Source of the DNA: Treponema sp.
GTDB taxonomy: Bacteria > Spirochaetota > Spirochaetia > Treponematales > Treponemataceae
NCBI GenBank assembly: GCA_024695475.1
Contig: JAILIC010000002.1
Span: forward strand, 1 to 64,000
DNA length: 64,000 bases
Reading direction: 5' to 3'
Numbering within the stretch: the first letter of the stretch is position 1; every line of letters starts with the position of its first letter. Under the pieces are notes generated by a model. The model searched no databases. It was not told where the DNA came from and saw only the letters and a program-made list of their open reading frames with translations. Positions 9,386-18,159 of the stretch are shown one piece after another. The translations under genes were made by a program, and so were the position numbers.

Positions 9386-10217
9386 AATAAAAACGCAAAC
9401 ACTACGCAGAAAATGTATCCAATTTTTAGCAATGCTCATCTACAATGCAGATATCAAACGATGGGGTATAGGCACAATCTCACGATCTCAACTTAAGCAA
9501 GTCTGCGTACCAGGATTAAACTGTTATTCCTGTCCAGGAGCAATTGCATCCTGCCCGCTTGGAGCATTACAAAATACGATAGCAAATGGCCGTTTTCCTT
9601 TTTTTGTTACAGGCTTTTTACTTCTTACAGGTACCTTATTGGGACGTATGGTCTGTGCTTTTCTCTGTCCAGTGGGATTAGTACAGGAGTTGCTCCATTA
9701 TATCCCCTCCCCTAAACTCAAAAAAACAAAGAAAACCTTTGCTATTACCCGTCCGCTCACTTATATCAAATATGTACTCCTCGTGGTCTTTTGCATTACA
9801 CTCCCCCTACTCCTGTTTTTTAAAGATGGTATCGGCAGTCCCTTGTTTTGCTCACTCTTTTGCCCCGCAGGTACCTTAGAAGCAGGCGTGCCTCTCCTAC
9901 TCAGCAACGAAACACTCCGCTCTGCCGCAGGATTTTTATTTAAATGGAAGCTTGGCATCGCGTTACTACTCGTACTAGCTTCGATAGGTATATATAGACC
10001 TTTTTGTAGATTTTTTTGTCCGCTCGGAGCAATCTACTCCTTTTTTAATAAGACTGCCTTATTCGGCATCAAACTAGATGAAAAAAAATGCACCCACTGC
10101 AATAGCTGTGTACAGCACTGCAAGATGGATACGTTACACGTAAATGACCATGAGTGTATCCGTTGCGGTGAGTGTATTAAGCACTGTCATGTGGGAGCAC
10201 TCAACCAGTACCTATGA
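9378..10217 (+). CDS. NapH-like membrane 4Fe-4S protein
   Basis: The protein has four to five membrane segments and several Cys clusters. An early QVCVPGLNCYSCPGAIASCP block and two CxxxCP motifs at membrane borders (FLCPVG, FFCPLG) with a third SLFCPAG precede two C-terminal ferredoxin motifs, CTHCNSCVQHC and CIRCGECIKHC. This is the layout of the NapH/MauN/CcoG-like group, which moves electrons across the membrane. A TTG start overlapping the small gene's stop (TTGGATAA), with GGAG upstream, gives a 279-residue protein; an ATG 66 nt earlier is possible but lies within the preceding gene. The final codons overlap the MATE gene by 4 bp. Confidence 0.78.
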   Translation: MDKIKTQTLRRKCIQFLAMLIYNADIKRWGIGTISRSQLKQVCVPGLNCYSCPGAIASCPLGALQNTIANGRFPFFVTGFLLLTGTLLGRMVCAFLCPVGLVQELLHYIPSPKLKKTKKTFAITRPLTYIKYVLLVVFCITLPLLLFFKDGIGSPLFCSLFCPAGTLEAGVPLLLSNETLRSAAGFLFKWKLGIALLLVLASIGIYRPFCRFFCPLGAIYSFFNKTALFGIKLDEKKCTHCNSCVQHCKMDTLHVNDHECIRCGECIKHCHVGALNQYL

Positions 10218-11578
10218 ATTTTAAACGCTTTATCGATCCCGATCTATTGAACGGGTGCATTGTTAAATCAATTTTATTTTTCATGATTCCGATTGTTACA
10301 TCACAACTCTTTCAGCAGTTGTATAACACTACAGACACAATCATTGTCGGATATTTTTTACATGAAAACTCTCTTGCAGCCATTGGTGCATGTACCGCAA
10401 TTTTTGAACTTATCATGAATCTCGGCAACGGATTTGGCACAGGTTGCAGCATAGTCATAGCCCGTATATTCGGTTCTAATGACAGGGAGTATTTAAAACG
10501 TGCAGTTGCAGCTGCTATTTTACTCGTTACCACAGTGTCGCTTTTGCTCACCCTTTCTTGCAGCCTTTTTTTACGTCCCCTTTTAGTGGCATTAAAAACT
10601 CCAGCCCCTATTTTACAAGAATCATTGTCGTACATTTCGATAATCAGCATTTTTTGTGGCGTATTATTTGCATATAATCTGTGTGCCGGTATGCTCCGTG
10701 CTGTTGGTAATTCTTTTATGCCGCTTATCTTCCTGATACTTTCATCTCTATTAAACGTAGCGCTGGATATTGTCCTTATCACACGATGTCATATGGGAGT
10801 TGCAGGAACCGCTGTAGCCACCGTGATTGCACAAGGTATATCAGTAGCTTTATGTGTGCTCTATATTATAAAAGGAGTAAAAATCCTTATTCCGTCTGCT
10901 ACAAGTTTTCGTCTGCGAGGTTCAGGCAAACTGTACAAAGACCTTATAGGCCAGGGGCTTTCAATGGCACTGATGCTTTCGATTGTAGGTTCCGGTACAT
11001 TGATTCTGCAGTCAGCCATCAATTCCTTTGGCACCTATATTATCGCCGGTCACATCGCCGCTCGAAAGATTTTTTCACTTACTACTGTTGTACTTTCCAG
11101 TATGGGAATGACTATTGCTACTTTTGTTTCTCAAAACTATGGAGCAAAAAATATTGCCCGTATTAAAAAAGGCGTCACTATTGCAGCTGTGATGACAGTC
11201 TGCTACGGTATTATCCTTACACTGCTCTCACCATTTTTTATCCGGTACGTTTTTGAATTTGTCTCAGGTTCTAAAAACCCACAGGTGTTAGACTATGGCA
11301 CCAGATACGTACAGTTTGCTTTTCCTTTTTATCTTGCTTTGGGGCCACTGCTTGTATGGAGAAACGCATTGCAGGGACTCGGTGCTAAAATTTTACCTTT
11401 GCTTTCTAGCATTCTCGAGCTTTCTGGTAAAATAGTGTTTACTGTACTTTTAATTCCGCATCTCGGGGTTTTTGGTATAATACTGTGTGAGCCATTGATT
11501 TGGTGCACTATGGCTATCCAGCTTGTCTGGGTATACGCCTCACGGATAAAGAAGCTGTCTTTTTCAGCTGAAAAATGA
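10214..11578 (+). CDS. MATE-family efflux transporter
   Basis: The 454-residue membrane protein shows the MATE pattern: an opening IPIVTSQLFQQLYNTTDTIIVGYFL, GFGTGCSIVIARIFG in the first half, and the parallel MGMTIATFVSQNYGAKN in the second half, with about twelve hydrophobic segments. Such proteins export drugs or metabolites using a Na+ or H+ gradient. The start overlaps the preceding stop by 4 bp (ATGA), so it is translationally coupled to the ferredoxin gene. What links an exporter to the thiol/electron genes is not clear; it may export a product of that pathway. The substrate cannot be read from the sequence. Confidence 0.88.
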   Translation: MNFKRFIDPDLLNGCIVKSILFFMIPIVTSQLFQQLYNTTDTIIVGYFLHENSLAAIGACTAIFELIMNLGNGFGTGCSIVIARIFGSNDREYLKRAVAAAILLVTTVSLLLTLSCSLFLRPLLVALKTPAPILQESLSYISIISIFCGVLFAYNLCAGMLRAVGNSFMPLIFLILSSLLNVALDIVLITRCHMGVAGTAVATVIAQGISVALCVLYIIKGVKILIPSATSFRLRGSGKLYKDLIGQGLSMALMLSIVGSGTLILQSAINSFGTYIIAGHIAARKIFSLTTVVLSSMGMTIATFVSQNYGAKNIARIKKGVTIAAVMTVCYGIILTLLSPFFIRYVFEFVSGSKNPQVLDYGTRYVQFAFPFYLALGPLLVWRNALQGLGAKILPLLSSILELSGKIVFTVLLIPHLGVFGIILCEPLIWCTMAIQLVWVYASRIKKLSFSAEK

Positions 11579-11671
11579 GCTCACGTGCTGCCTATCTGTC
11601 CAAAAACTAAAGAAAAAGCGTCATACAATGCGGAATAGTGATTTTGTTGTCTGATACTTTTGACTAAGCCT

Positions 11672-11782
11672 TTAGCGGAAGATATGGTTCAAATTGCTCG
11701 GGTATAAAGAAATATTGACCTCTCCATGAGCCGTCTGATACGCATTAATCTGTGCATTGTTTGGGGTATTGTCTTTGTCCAT
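11672..11782 (-). pseudogene. Possible RhuM-like N-terminal relic
   Basis: A 36-codon minus-strand frame has AAGGAA upstream of its ATG and encodes NAQINAYQTAHGEVNISLY near its start. The IxxYQTxxGExxIxL pattern is that of RhuM/virulence-type proteins, which continue for some 300 residues; here the frame closes at once, and another frame stays open for only about 17 more codons. I read it as a decayed gene start. Outside this relic and the palindromes described next, the 430-base gap between the MATE and tctC genes shows no gene. Confidence 0.25.
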
Positions 11783-11819
11783 CTATATAGTATTCCTTGT
11801 ATTTTCTATTAGATAAAAA

Positions 11820-11854
11820 TGTACTAAAGTACAAACTTCATTCTAACTAGAATG
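11820..11854. promoter_or_regulatory. Two operator-like palindromes upstream of tctC
   Basis: TGTAC-TAAA-GTACA (11820-11833) is followed by CATTCTA-AC-TAGAATG (11839-11854); both are perfect inverted repeats. A further TTGTACTAAAAA occurs about 50 bp downstream. They lie 160-190 bp before the binding-protein start and could be control sites for the tct operon. No two-component or LysR regulator lies beside them. Confidence 0.4.
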
Positions 11855-12013
11855 AACACACAGGATGAGTTAATACGGCACTCTTGTACTAAAAAGGTTA
11901 TTGCATTGAGGCAACGCATATACAGTAACCTATTTTTTTAACTTTCAAAAGCTAGACTCTTGCATATTTTAGCTTTACAATCAAACCTAAATTATTAAAT
12001 GTCGGAGGACTTT

Positions 12014-12994
12014 ATGAAAAAAGTTATTGTAGCTATTCTAGCTTCATTATCATTGTGTGCCTTTGCTAATGGTGTAAAGGATAATACCTCTGCAGCAAAT
12101 ACTGCTTCAGGTGAATGGAAACCATCTGGAACCGTAACTATGATTGTTGCTTACAAAGCTGGTTCTGGTACTGACAATACAGCACGTGTTCTTACAACAT
12201 ATGCAGAAAAGAAAATGGGCCAGACCATCGTTATTGAAAACAAGGAAGGTGGTTCAGGTTCTATCGGTTGGACAGCTCTCTCAAAGGCAAAGCCTGACGG
12301 ACTTACTTTGGGCTTTATTAACCTGCCAACATTCTGCTCAAACATTATCGACCACTTAGGTTCTTATAAAGTTGAGTCAATTGTACCAATTTCTAACCAC
12401 GTAGTAGAAACTTCTGTTGTATTGGTTTCTGCAAAAAGTCAGTTCAAAACACTTAAAGAACTTGTAGACTATGCAAAAGCCAACCCTAAAAAGCTTAAGG
12501 CTTCTACAAACGGAAATAAAGCTTCTAACCACATTGGTGCTCAGCTTCTTGCTACATCTGCTGGTTTTGAATACTCACCAATTCCTTTTGGTGGTACAGC
12601 TGACCAGCTGCTTTCTCTTCGTCAGGGCGAAGTTGACTTCTCTGTTGCAAAAGTAGCAGACTTTACTTCTTTTGCTTCTGAATTAAGAGTTCTTGGTACT
12701 TTTGATAAAGAAAGAATTCCTGAATATCCAGATGTTCCAACTCTTGGCGAGCTTGGATACTATCCAGAATGGTACGGTTCTGCTCGTTGTATCGTAGCTC
12801 CTGCTGGCACTCCAAAAGAAGCAATCGAATACTATGCAAAAGTATTTAAAGAAACAATGGAAGATTCTGAATACATCGCAGCTGCAGAAAAAGCTCACAT
12901 GACAACAAACTACCGCGATCCAGAAGAAACTGGAAAGCTTATCAACCAACAGTATGATTTCTGTAAGAATACTCTTCCAGAAATTTTTAAATAA
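12014..12994 (+). CDS. tctC: TctC/Bug-type tricarboxylate-binding protein
   Basis: The 326-residue product has a signal peptide ending CAFANG, the style seen in Treponema binding proteins, then a Bug-family body: VTMIVAYKAGSGTDNTARVL, GQTIVIENKEGGSGSIGW, KAKPDGLTLG, FGGTADQLLSLRQGEVDF and YPDVPTLGELGY. It captures a di- or tricarboxylate outside the membrane for the TctAB permease. The start has a strong GGAGG site six bases upstream; an ATG five codons earlier overlaps that site and is rejected. It heads a tctC-tctB-tctA operon, with three hairpins after it that could leave a stable monocistronic tctC message. Confidence 0.9.
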   Translation: MKKVIVAILASLSLCAFANGVKDNTSAANTASGEWKPSGTVTMIVAYKAGSGTDNTARVLTTYAEKKMGQTIVIENKEGGSGSIGWTALSKAKPDGLTLGFINLPTFCSNIIDHLGSYKVESIVPISNHVVETSVVLVSAKSQFKTLKELVDYAKANPKKLKASTNGNKASNHIGAQLLATSAGFEYSPIPFGGTADQLLSLRQGEVDFSVAKVADFTSFASELRVLGTFDKERIPEYPDVPTLGELGYYPEWYGSARCIVAPAGTPKEAIEYYAKVFKETMEDSEYIAAAEKAHMTTNYRDPEETGKLINQQYDFCKNTLPEIFK

Positions 12995-13012
12995 TCTCAG
13001 TTAATTGTCACA

Positions 13013-13112
13013 GACCCGGTATCATCGCCGGGTCTTTAACATTTCAGGTTGATAATTGTTATCAACCTGAAAAACGGAGATGTCAAGGCTTTAAGCGCTA
13101 GCGTGCCTTGAC
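13013..13112 (+). promoter_or_regulatory. Three consecutive hairpins between tctC and tctB
   Basis: First, GACCCGG (13013-13019) pairs with CCGGGTC (13028-13034) and is followed by TTT. Second, TTTCAGGTTGATAA (13042-13055) pairs perfectly with TTATCAACCTGAAA (13059-13072) around a 3-nt loop. Third, GTCAAGGC (13082-13089) pairs with GCCTTGAC (13105-13112). They fill nearly the whole gap. The likely role is partial termination plus 3'-end protection, giving more binding protein than permease. Confidence 0.75.
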
Positions 13113-13140
13113 TCGACGTATTTAATGGCTTGGAGTAAAT

Positions 13141-13596
13141 ATGAAAAAAACTGATGTTGGGGTAGTTGCATTCATGTATGCAATCTGCATCTGGTTTGCA
13201 CTGATGAATCAGAATCTTCCCGAGGATGCACAGATTTATCCTAAATTTATGATTATTATTCTTGCATGCCTTTCAACTTTATATCTCATAAAAATTTTGC
13301 TGGCAGCAAAAAAGGAAGGCATTACAAATGGTTTTACAGAATTATTTAAAGGCTTCCTTCCAAAACAGTTTTTTCCTGCATTGGGAATGACTTTTGGTTA
13401 TCTTGTTCTTCTTTTCTTAATTGGATTTTATCCAGCAACCGCAATTTTCATGGTAGCCGTACTTGCATTCCTGAAAATTAAACCTGTTACCATTGCCATC
13501 ACGACAGCTGCCATATTACTTTTAGTTTTCGTTACATTCAACGTGGTTTTGAGAGTAACACTTATTTCTGGTTTAATTCCAGATCTTTTGTTTTAG
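13141..13596 (+). CDS. tctB: TctB-family small permease subunit
   Basis: This 151-residue membrane protein has four hydrophobic segments and the DUF1468/TctB features: a first helix followed by the acidic DAQIYPKFMI turn, a central cytoplasmic loop, and a paired C-terminal helix region. It forms the tripartite tricarboxylate transporter with the large TctA subunit encoded 12 bp downstream. GGAG precedes the start. Small TctB subunits are poorly conserved, so the call rests largely on size, topology and position between tctC and tctA. Confidence 0.85.
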   Translation: MKKTDVGVVAFMYAICIWFALMNQNLPEDAQIYPKFMIIILACLSTLYLIKILLAAKKEGITNGFTELFKGFLPKQFFPALGMTFGYLVLLFLIGFYPATAIFMVAVLAFLKIKPVTIAITTAAILLLVFVTFNVVLRVTLISGLIPDLLF

Positions 13597-13608
13597 GAGG
13601 ATAGATAC

Positions 13609-15129
13609 ATGTTGCAGACTCTTAGTTTAATGGGAGCAGGCTTTGTAAATGCTTTATCTCCTATAAATCTTCTGGCAATGATATTAAGTACCGCTTTAGG
13701 TATTGTAATTGGCTGTCTGCCAGGTCTTTCGGCTGCGATGGGCGTTGCCTTGCTTTTGCCGATGACCTTTTCTATGGATGCATCAACAGGCCTTATTGTA
13801 TTAGGCGGTATTTACTGCGGTGCAATTTTTGGAGGTTCAATTTCCGCTATTCTTATCCATACGCCAGGAACTCCAGCATCGGCAGCAACTGCAATTGACG
13901 GCTATGAGCTTACAAAACAAGGAAAACCAGGTAAGGCGTTAGCAACTTCATGTTTTGCATCTTTCTGCGGTGGTCTATTAAGTTGTATTTCTCTTTACTT
14001 TTTTGCTCCGATTTTGGCTCAACTTGCAATGCAGTTCAAACAGCCTGAATATTTCTGGCTTTCAATTTTTGGTCTTACCATCATTGCAGGCGTTTCAACA
14101 AAGAGTATGTTGAAAGGTCTTATGTCTGGTGCACTTGGTCTTTTAATTTCTACAATCGGTATGGATCCAATGAACGGTGTTCCACGATTTATGTTCGGTC
14201 AGGATTCCCTTTACGAAGGAATTAACGTTACCTGTGCACTGATTGGACTTTTCTCCATGTCTCAGGCTTTTATCCTTGCAGAAAAGGCAATTGTAAAACG
14301 TCAGGAAGCTGCAAAAGTAAAAGATAAGATGGTTCTTACCGGAAAAGAGGTTAAACGTATCATGCCGACAATTTTCCGTGGTTGGATTATCGGAAACATC
14401 ATCGGTATCCTACCAGGAGCCGGAGCTTCAATTGCCTGTTTTATGAGCTACAATACAAACAAACAGCTTTCAAAACATCCTGAAGAATTTGGTAACGGTT
14501 CAATTGAAGGTATTGCCGCTTCTGAAGCTGCAAACAATGCCGTAACAGGCGGTTCCCTTATTCCAATGCTTACGCTTGGTATCCCAGGTGAATCTGTAAC
14601 CGCAATTCTTATGGGTGGTCTTATCATTCAGGGACTTCAGCCAGGAGCTGACTTGTTTACAAAATATGCACCAATGACATACACATTCTTTGCTGGTTTT
14701 GTATTTGTTCAGTTCTTTATGCTTATAATTGGTCTTTTGGGCTGTAAAGGATTTGCAAGAATTGCAAAACTTTCTGATGCCATTTTAATTCCTTGTATCA
14801 TCGTTTTGTGTATCGTAGGTTCATTTGCAATCCGCAAGATTTTTGCCGATGTTGTCATAATGATGATTTTTGGTGTTCTTGGATACCTTGTAAGAAAGTT
14901 TGAGCTTAACAATGCCGCAATCGTTCTTGCATTGATTCTTGGACCATTGGGCGAAAAAGGTCTTCGCCGTTCATTGTTGCTTTCTAATGGCAATCCTGCA
15001 ATTTTCTTCTCTTCTCCAGTTTGTTGGATTTTGATTGCTCTTTGTATCTTCGGAATTTTAAGTCCGCTCTTGATGAACAGTCTTGAAAAAAAGATGTCTG
15101 GCGGAACCGTTGCCGAAGTAGCCGATTAA
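13609..15129 (+). CDS. tctA: TctA-family large permease subunit
   Basis: The 506-residue integral membrane protein is the substrate-translocating part of the tripartite tricarboxylate transporter. Typical blocks are [47 protein letters not shown] with the following DGYEL, and in the second half [49 protein letters not shown], where the two TPG/IPG loops are the repeated signature. AGGAGG precedes the start. The unit ends at a strong hairpin. The substrate (citrate or another carboxylate) is not readable from the sequence. Confidence 0.95.
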   Translation: MLQTLSLMGAGFVNALSPINLLAMILSTALGIVIGCLPGLSAAMGVALLLPMTFSMDASTGLIVLGGIYCGAIFGGSISAILIHTPGTPASAATAIDGYELTKQGKPGKALATSCFASFCGGLLSCISLYFFAPILAQLAMQFKQPEYFWLSIFGLTIIAGVSTKSMLKGLMSGALGLLISTIGMDPMNGVPRFMFGQDSLYEGINVTCALIGLFSMSQAFILAEKAIVKRQEAAKVKDKMVLTGKEVKRIMPTIFRGWIIGNIIGILPGAGASIACFMSYNTNKQLSKHPEEFGNGSIEGIAASEAANNAVTGGSLIPMLTLGIPGESVTAILMGGLIIQGLQPGADLFTKYAPMTYTFFAGFVFVQFFMLIIGLLGCKGFARIAKLSDAILIPCIIVLCIVGSFAIRKIFADVVIMMIFGVLGYLVRKFELNNAAIVLALILGPLGEKGLRRSLLLSNGNPAIFFSSPVCWILIALCIFGILSPLLMNSLEKKMSGGTVAEVAD

Positions 15130-15143
15130 AAAGTGTAAAAACA

Positions 15144-15175
15144 AGAAACGTTGGGGCTTTTACCCCAACGTTTCT
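15144..15175 (+). terminator. Hairpin ending the tct operon
   Basis: AGAAACGTTGGGG pairs perfectly with CCCCAACGTTTCT around a 6-nt loop, 15 bp after the tctA stop. There is no U tract after it, so termination may be assisted or the stem may mainly protect the 3' end. Confidence 0.65.
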
Positions 15176-15235
15176 AACGCTAATCACCAATCATATTAGG
15201 GCATCAAAAAATCTATTATACCCTTATTATTTTTA

Positions 15236-15264
15236 TTACATATATCTAACTTTTTATCTATACT
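15236..15264 (+). promoter_or_regulatory. Predicted promoter of the metal-ATPase cassette
   Basis: TTACAT and TATACT are 17 bp apart, about 50 bp before the DUF6110-like start, in a very AT-rich stretch. Confidence 0.45.
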
Positions 15265-15314
15265 TTTTTTCTCCAATACGATATTATTTAGTCAGTAAGA
15301 TTTGGAGGTATTTC

Positions 15315-15548
15315 ATGACAATTAACAAATGGTGTGCTTTTGGTCTTGGTGTTGTAGCAGGTGCAGCTGTAGTAGCAGTAGTCCGTACTCCTGCTTTCCG
15401 CAAAGCTTGCGCAGCTGTAGTTGGTAAAGGTATGCAGCTTAAAAATGATGCAGCAGCATTTGCAGAATCCGTAAAAGAAGATGCAGAAGATGTCATTGCT
15501 GAAGCAAAGTACAACCAGGCAAAAGTTGCAAAAGCACAAAAGAAATAA
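15315..15548 (+). CDS. DUF6110-like small membrane-anchored protein
   Basis: The 77-residue product has one N-terminal membrane helix with small residues (FGLGVVAGAAVVAVV), then a charged amphipathic helix ending KVAKAQKK. A single helix followed by the pattern FRKACAAVVGKGMQLKNDAAAF and an ED-rich VKEDAEDVIAEAK resembles DUF6110, a small family found beside P-type metal ATPases. TGGAGG precedes the start. The next genes are exactly such an ATPase and its HMA-like partner. A role as an accessory subunit or metal-transfer factor is an inference from that neighbourhood. Confidence 0.6.
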   Translation: MTINKWCAFGLGVVAGAAVVAVVRTPAFRKACAAVVGKGMQLKNDAAAFAESVKEDAEDVIAEAKYNQAKVAKAQKK

Positions 15549-15585
15549 AGAACATCTCTGATTACGTCTTGTTTATATATGGCAG

Positions 15586-15620
15586 CCACCTTGTCTCAGT
15601 ATAGTACAAGGTGGGTTTTC
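15586..15620 (+). terminator. Attenuator-like hairpin before the P-type ATPase
   Basis: CCACCTTGT (15586-15594) pairs with ACAAGGTGG (15606-15614) and is followed by GTTTTCC. It would reduce read-through from the small gene to the ATPase. Confidence 0.6.
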
Positions 15621-15662
15621 CATATTTCCTACCTTTAATAATTTTACTTACAGGTAACTCCT

Positions 15663-17777
15663 TTGAAAGTTTTTATCAAGCACTCATTACCAGGTCGACT
15701 TAGACTGGGATATAATAGTAATGTATTATCTTCACGACAGGCAATTCTTGCCCAAAGTCTTATTGCTGTCCAAGAAGGCATCAATGATATCCAAGTAAAT
15801 CCGCTCGTCGGATCTTTTTTAGTATATTATGATAGCAGTATAATCTCCGAAAAAGAGATTCTCAATTTATTTGCTGCCTTAACAGATAAGTATCTTAACG
15901 ACCAAAATCTTCTTGATGCAGTTGCCATCGTTCCTGAAACAGACAGTACATTTGGCATTCTATTTGAGACAGCCTTTAATGTGTTATTACGACGATTGCT
16001 TCCCTTACCCATACGTAATATTATTTTATATTCGCATATTATACCGCGTGTCGGACGAGCTTTATTAGCGCTCATGAAAGGAACCATCTTTAGCACCGAT
16101 TTGCTCGATGCAACAGCCCTAAGCGTTGCGGTGTTATCAGGTAACACGGCAACGGCAAGTTCTGTATCGCTGCTTCTTGAGATGGGAGAACAAATCGAAG
16201 GTATCACTCGCAAGCGTTCCTACAATAATCTTGCCCAAACACTGCTCATTTCAAATGAAAGTGTCCATATCCTCGTTAATGACGAAGAAAAAACAGTTCC
16301 AGCCTCTACTTTGAAAAAGGGAGATACCGTTATCGTACGTGCAGGCAGCCAAATCCCTGCTGATGGAACGGTTATCAGAGGTACTGGTATGGCAAATCAG
16401 GCCAGCATTACAGGAGAATCGTTACCAGTTGAAAAATCAGAAGGCAGTACCGTCTTTGCAGGTACCATATTAGAAGAAGGCGAAATTGTTCTCACTGTCA
16501 TTTCTACTGGAAAAGATACAAAGGTACACAATATCATATCTCTCATTGATCAGTCACAGAGCCTCAAAGCAACAGTACAAAGGCGCTCAGAAAAACTAGC
16601 AGAGCAAATTGTGCCGTTTAACTTTTTGTTGACACTCATCACTTGGCTTATAACCCGCAATGTAACCAAAACTATATCAACACTTATGGTTGATTATTCT
16701 TGTGCCATGAAATTAGCAGCTCCAATTGCAGTTCTTTCGGCCATGAAAGAAGCTGCAACATGGGGCATCTCTGTCAAAGGCGGTAAATATCTTGAAGAGG
16801 CAGCTCAAGCACAAACCATCATTTTTGATAAAACAGGTACCCTTACCTATGCTACTCCAACCTTAACTGATATCTATCCTATGAAAGGGTATACAAAAGA
16901 AGATATACTCATCATGGCAGCATGTCTGGAAGAACACTTTCCCCACCCGCTTGGACGCGCTGTTGTACAAGCAGCAGAGGAACAGCATCTCAGACACCCC
17001 GAAAACCATGCAAAAGTTGAATATATAGTTGCACATGGTATCGCATCAACATTAGATGGCAAAAAATTACGTATAGGTAGCAAACATTTTATCTTCGAGG
17101 ATGAAGGAATTCCATTTACAAACGAAATTGAAAACATTCACTCATCTTTACAAGACTCTGGCAGTTCTCTATTATACCTAGCAATAGATGGTAAGCTTGC
17201 TGGTATTCTTGCCATAGGTGATCCCGTCAGAAAAGATGCAAAAGAAGCAATTGCTACATTAAAGCGGCTTGGTATCAAAAAATGTATGATGATTACTGGT
17301 GATACCGAGGGAGCTGCAAAAAAGATAGCTACTGAAACAGGAGTTGATGCATGGCATGCACAGGCTTTACCAGAAGATAAAGTCTCGTTTGTTGAAGCAG
17401 AGCGCAAAGCCGGTAACAAAGTCATCATGATCGGAGATGGTATCAATGATGCACCTGCTCTTTCCGCAGCAACACTGGGTATTGCAATCGACGGGTGTTC
17501 TTCAATTGCTGGTGATACAGCTGATATTGTTTTATCAAAAGATGGACTTGCAGGTATAGTTGCTATCCGTCAACTAGGTATGGGATTACTTGACCGCATT
17601 AACAGAAACAATGCATTGATTATTGGAGCAAATTCAGCATTGCTGGCAGGTGGTATATTCGGTTTTATTTCGCCATCACTTGCCGCTTTACTCCATAACT
17701 CACTCACCATCGGTATCAGCCTCAGCGCCATGCAACCGGTATTACCAGAGTTTGTTACTGAAATAGAGGATCAATAA
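15663..17777 (+). CDS. P1B-type metal-transporting ATPase, atypical membrane motif
   Basis: The 704-residue pump uses ATP to move a metal ion across the cytoplasmic membrane. It has the actuator TGESLPVEK, phosphorylation DKTGTLT with Asp near 389, the P1B-specific His-Pro in HFPHPLGRAV, and GDGINDAPALSAA near 591. The membrane motif that is usually CPC, SPC or CPx reads YSCAMKLAAP with Cys near 347, so the ion-binding site differs from Cu and Zn pumps. The N-terminus (HSLPGRLRLGY) looks like an HMA fold without a CxxC. Translation starts at TTG, with CAGGT upstream. An attenuator hairpin precedes it, and the HMA-like gene follows with a 1-bp overlap. The metal is not known; Mn or Fe is possible. 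Confidence 0.9.
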   Translation: MKVFIKHSLPGRLRLGYNSNVLSSRQAILAQSLIAVQEGINDIQVNPLVGSFLVYYDSSIISEKEILNLFAALTDKYLNDQNLLDAVAIVPETDSTFGILFETAFNVLLRRLLPLPIRNIILYSHIIPRVGRALLALMKGTIFSTDLLDATALSVAVLSGNTATASSVSLLLEMGEQIEGITRKRSYNNLAQTLLISNESVHILVNDEEKTVPASTLKKGDTVIVRAGSQIPADGTVIRGTGMANQASITGESLPVEKSEGSTVFAGTILEEGEIVLTVISTGKDTKVHNIISLIDQSQSLKATVQRRSEKLAEQIVPFNFLLTLITWLITRNVTKTISTLMVDYSCAMKLAAPIAVLSAMKEAATWGISVKGGKYLEEAAQAQTIIFDKTGTLTYATPTLTDIYPMKGYTKEDILIMAACLEEHFPHPLGRAVVQAAEEQHLRHPENHAKVEYIVAHGIASTLDGKKLRIGSKHFIFEDEGIPFTNEIENIHSSLQDSGSSLLYLAIDGKLAGILAIGDPVRKDAKEAIATLKRLGIKKCMMITGDTEGAAKKIATETGVDAWHAQALPEDKVSFVEAERKAGNKVIMIGDGINDAPALSAATLGIAIDGCSSIAGDTADIVLSKDGLAGIVAIRQLGMGLLDRINRNNALIIGANSALLAGGIFGFISPSLAALLHNSLTIGISLSAMQPVLPEFVTEIEDQ

Positions 17778-18085
17778 TGATTACAAGTTTTTTTCCAGGA
17801 CGTATACGATTACGAGCTCCTATTTTTAAAGATATAGAGATAACAAATGCAGCACGGGAGATTTTAGAAACATCGCCTGCAATAACAAACGTACAACACA
17901 ATCCGACTACCGGTAGTGTACTTCTAGAATACGAAGAAGATAAGATTCCTTTTGAAAAACTGACTCCTCTCGTACCATTTCTTGAAAAACTTCGTACTAA
18001 AGCGATGTTTTATAATGAAAAAAAACGTCCAGAAATACTTACTATGTTAGATGAACTTCGCAGCATAGTACAAACCTGGAATTAA
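17777..18085 (+). CDS. HMA-like metal-associated domain protein without CxxC
   Basis: This 102-residue protein repeats the motif found at the start of the ATPase: FFPGRIRLRAPIF, then a predicted beta strand, VQHNPTTGSVLLEYEED. The ferredoxin-like HMA fold is suggested by the strand-helix-strand pattern, but the metal-binding CxxC is absent. The ATG shares its A with the ATPase stop (TAATG), so the two are translated in a coupled way and should be made in similar amounts. A separate copy of the domain, fused in one protein and free in the next, suggests a regulatory or chaperone role for the pump. Metal binding by the remaining residues is uncertain. Confidence 0.7.
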   Translation: MITSFFPGRIRLRAPIFKDIEITNAAREILETSPAITNVQHNPTTGSVLLEYEEDKIPFEKLTPLVPFLEKLRTKAMFYNEKKRPEILTMLDELRSIVQTWN

Positions 18086-18159
18086 TTAGTTACTGTTAAA
18101 CAATTGTAAAAAATAGCCATTCATAGTACAGTACTACTAATAATAAAGAGGTACGTACT

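Noticed and set aside
15144-15175. Attachment site or transposon end
   Set aside because: A single perfect hairpin right after an operon stop is better explained as a transcription end.
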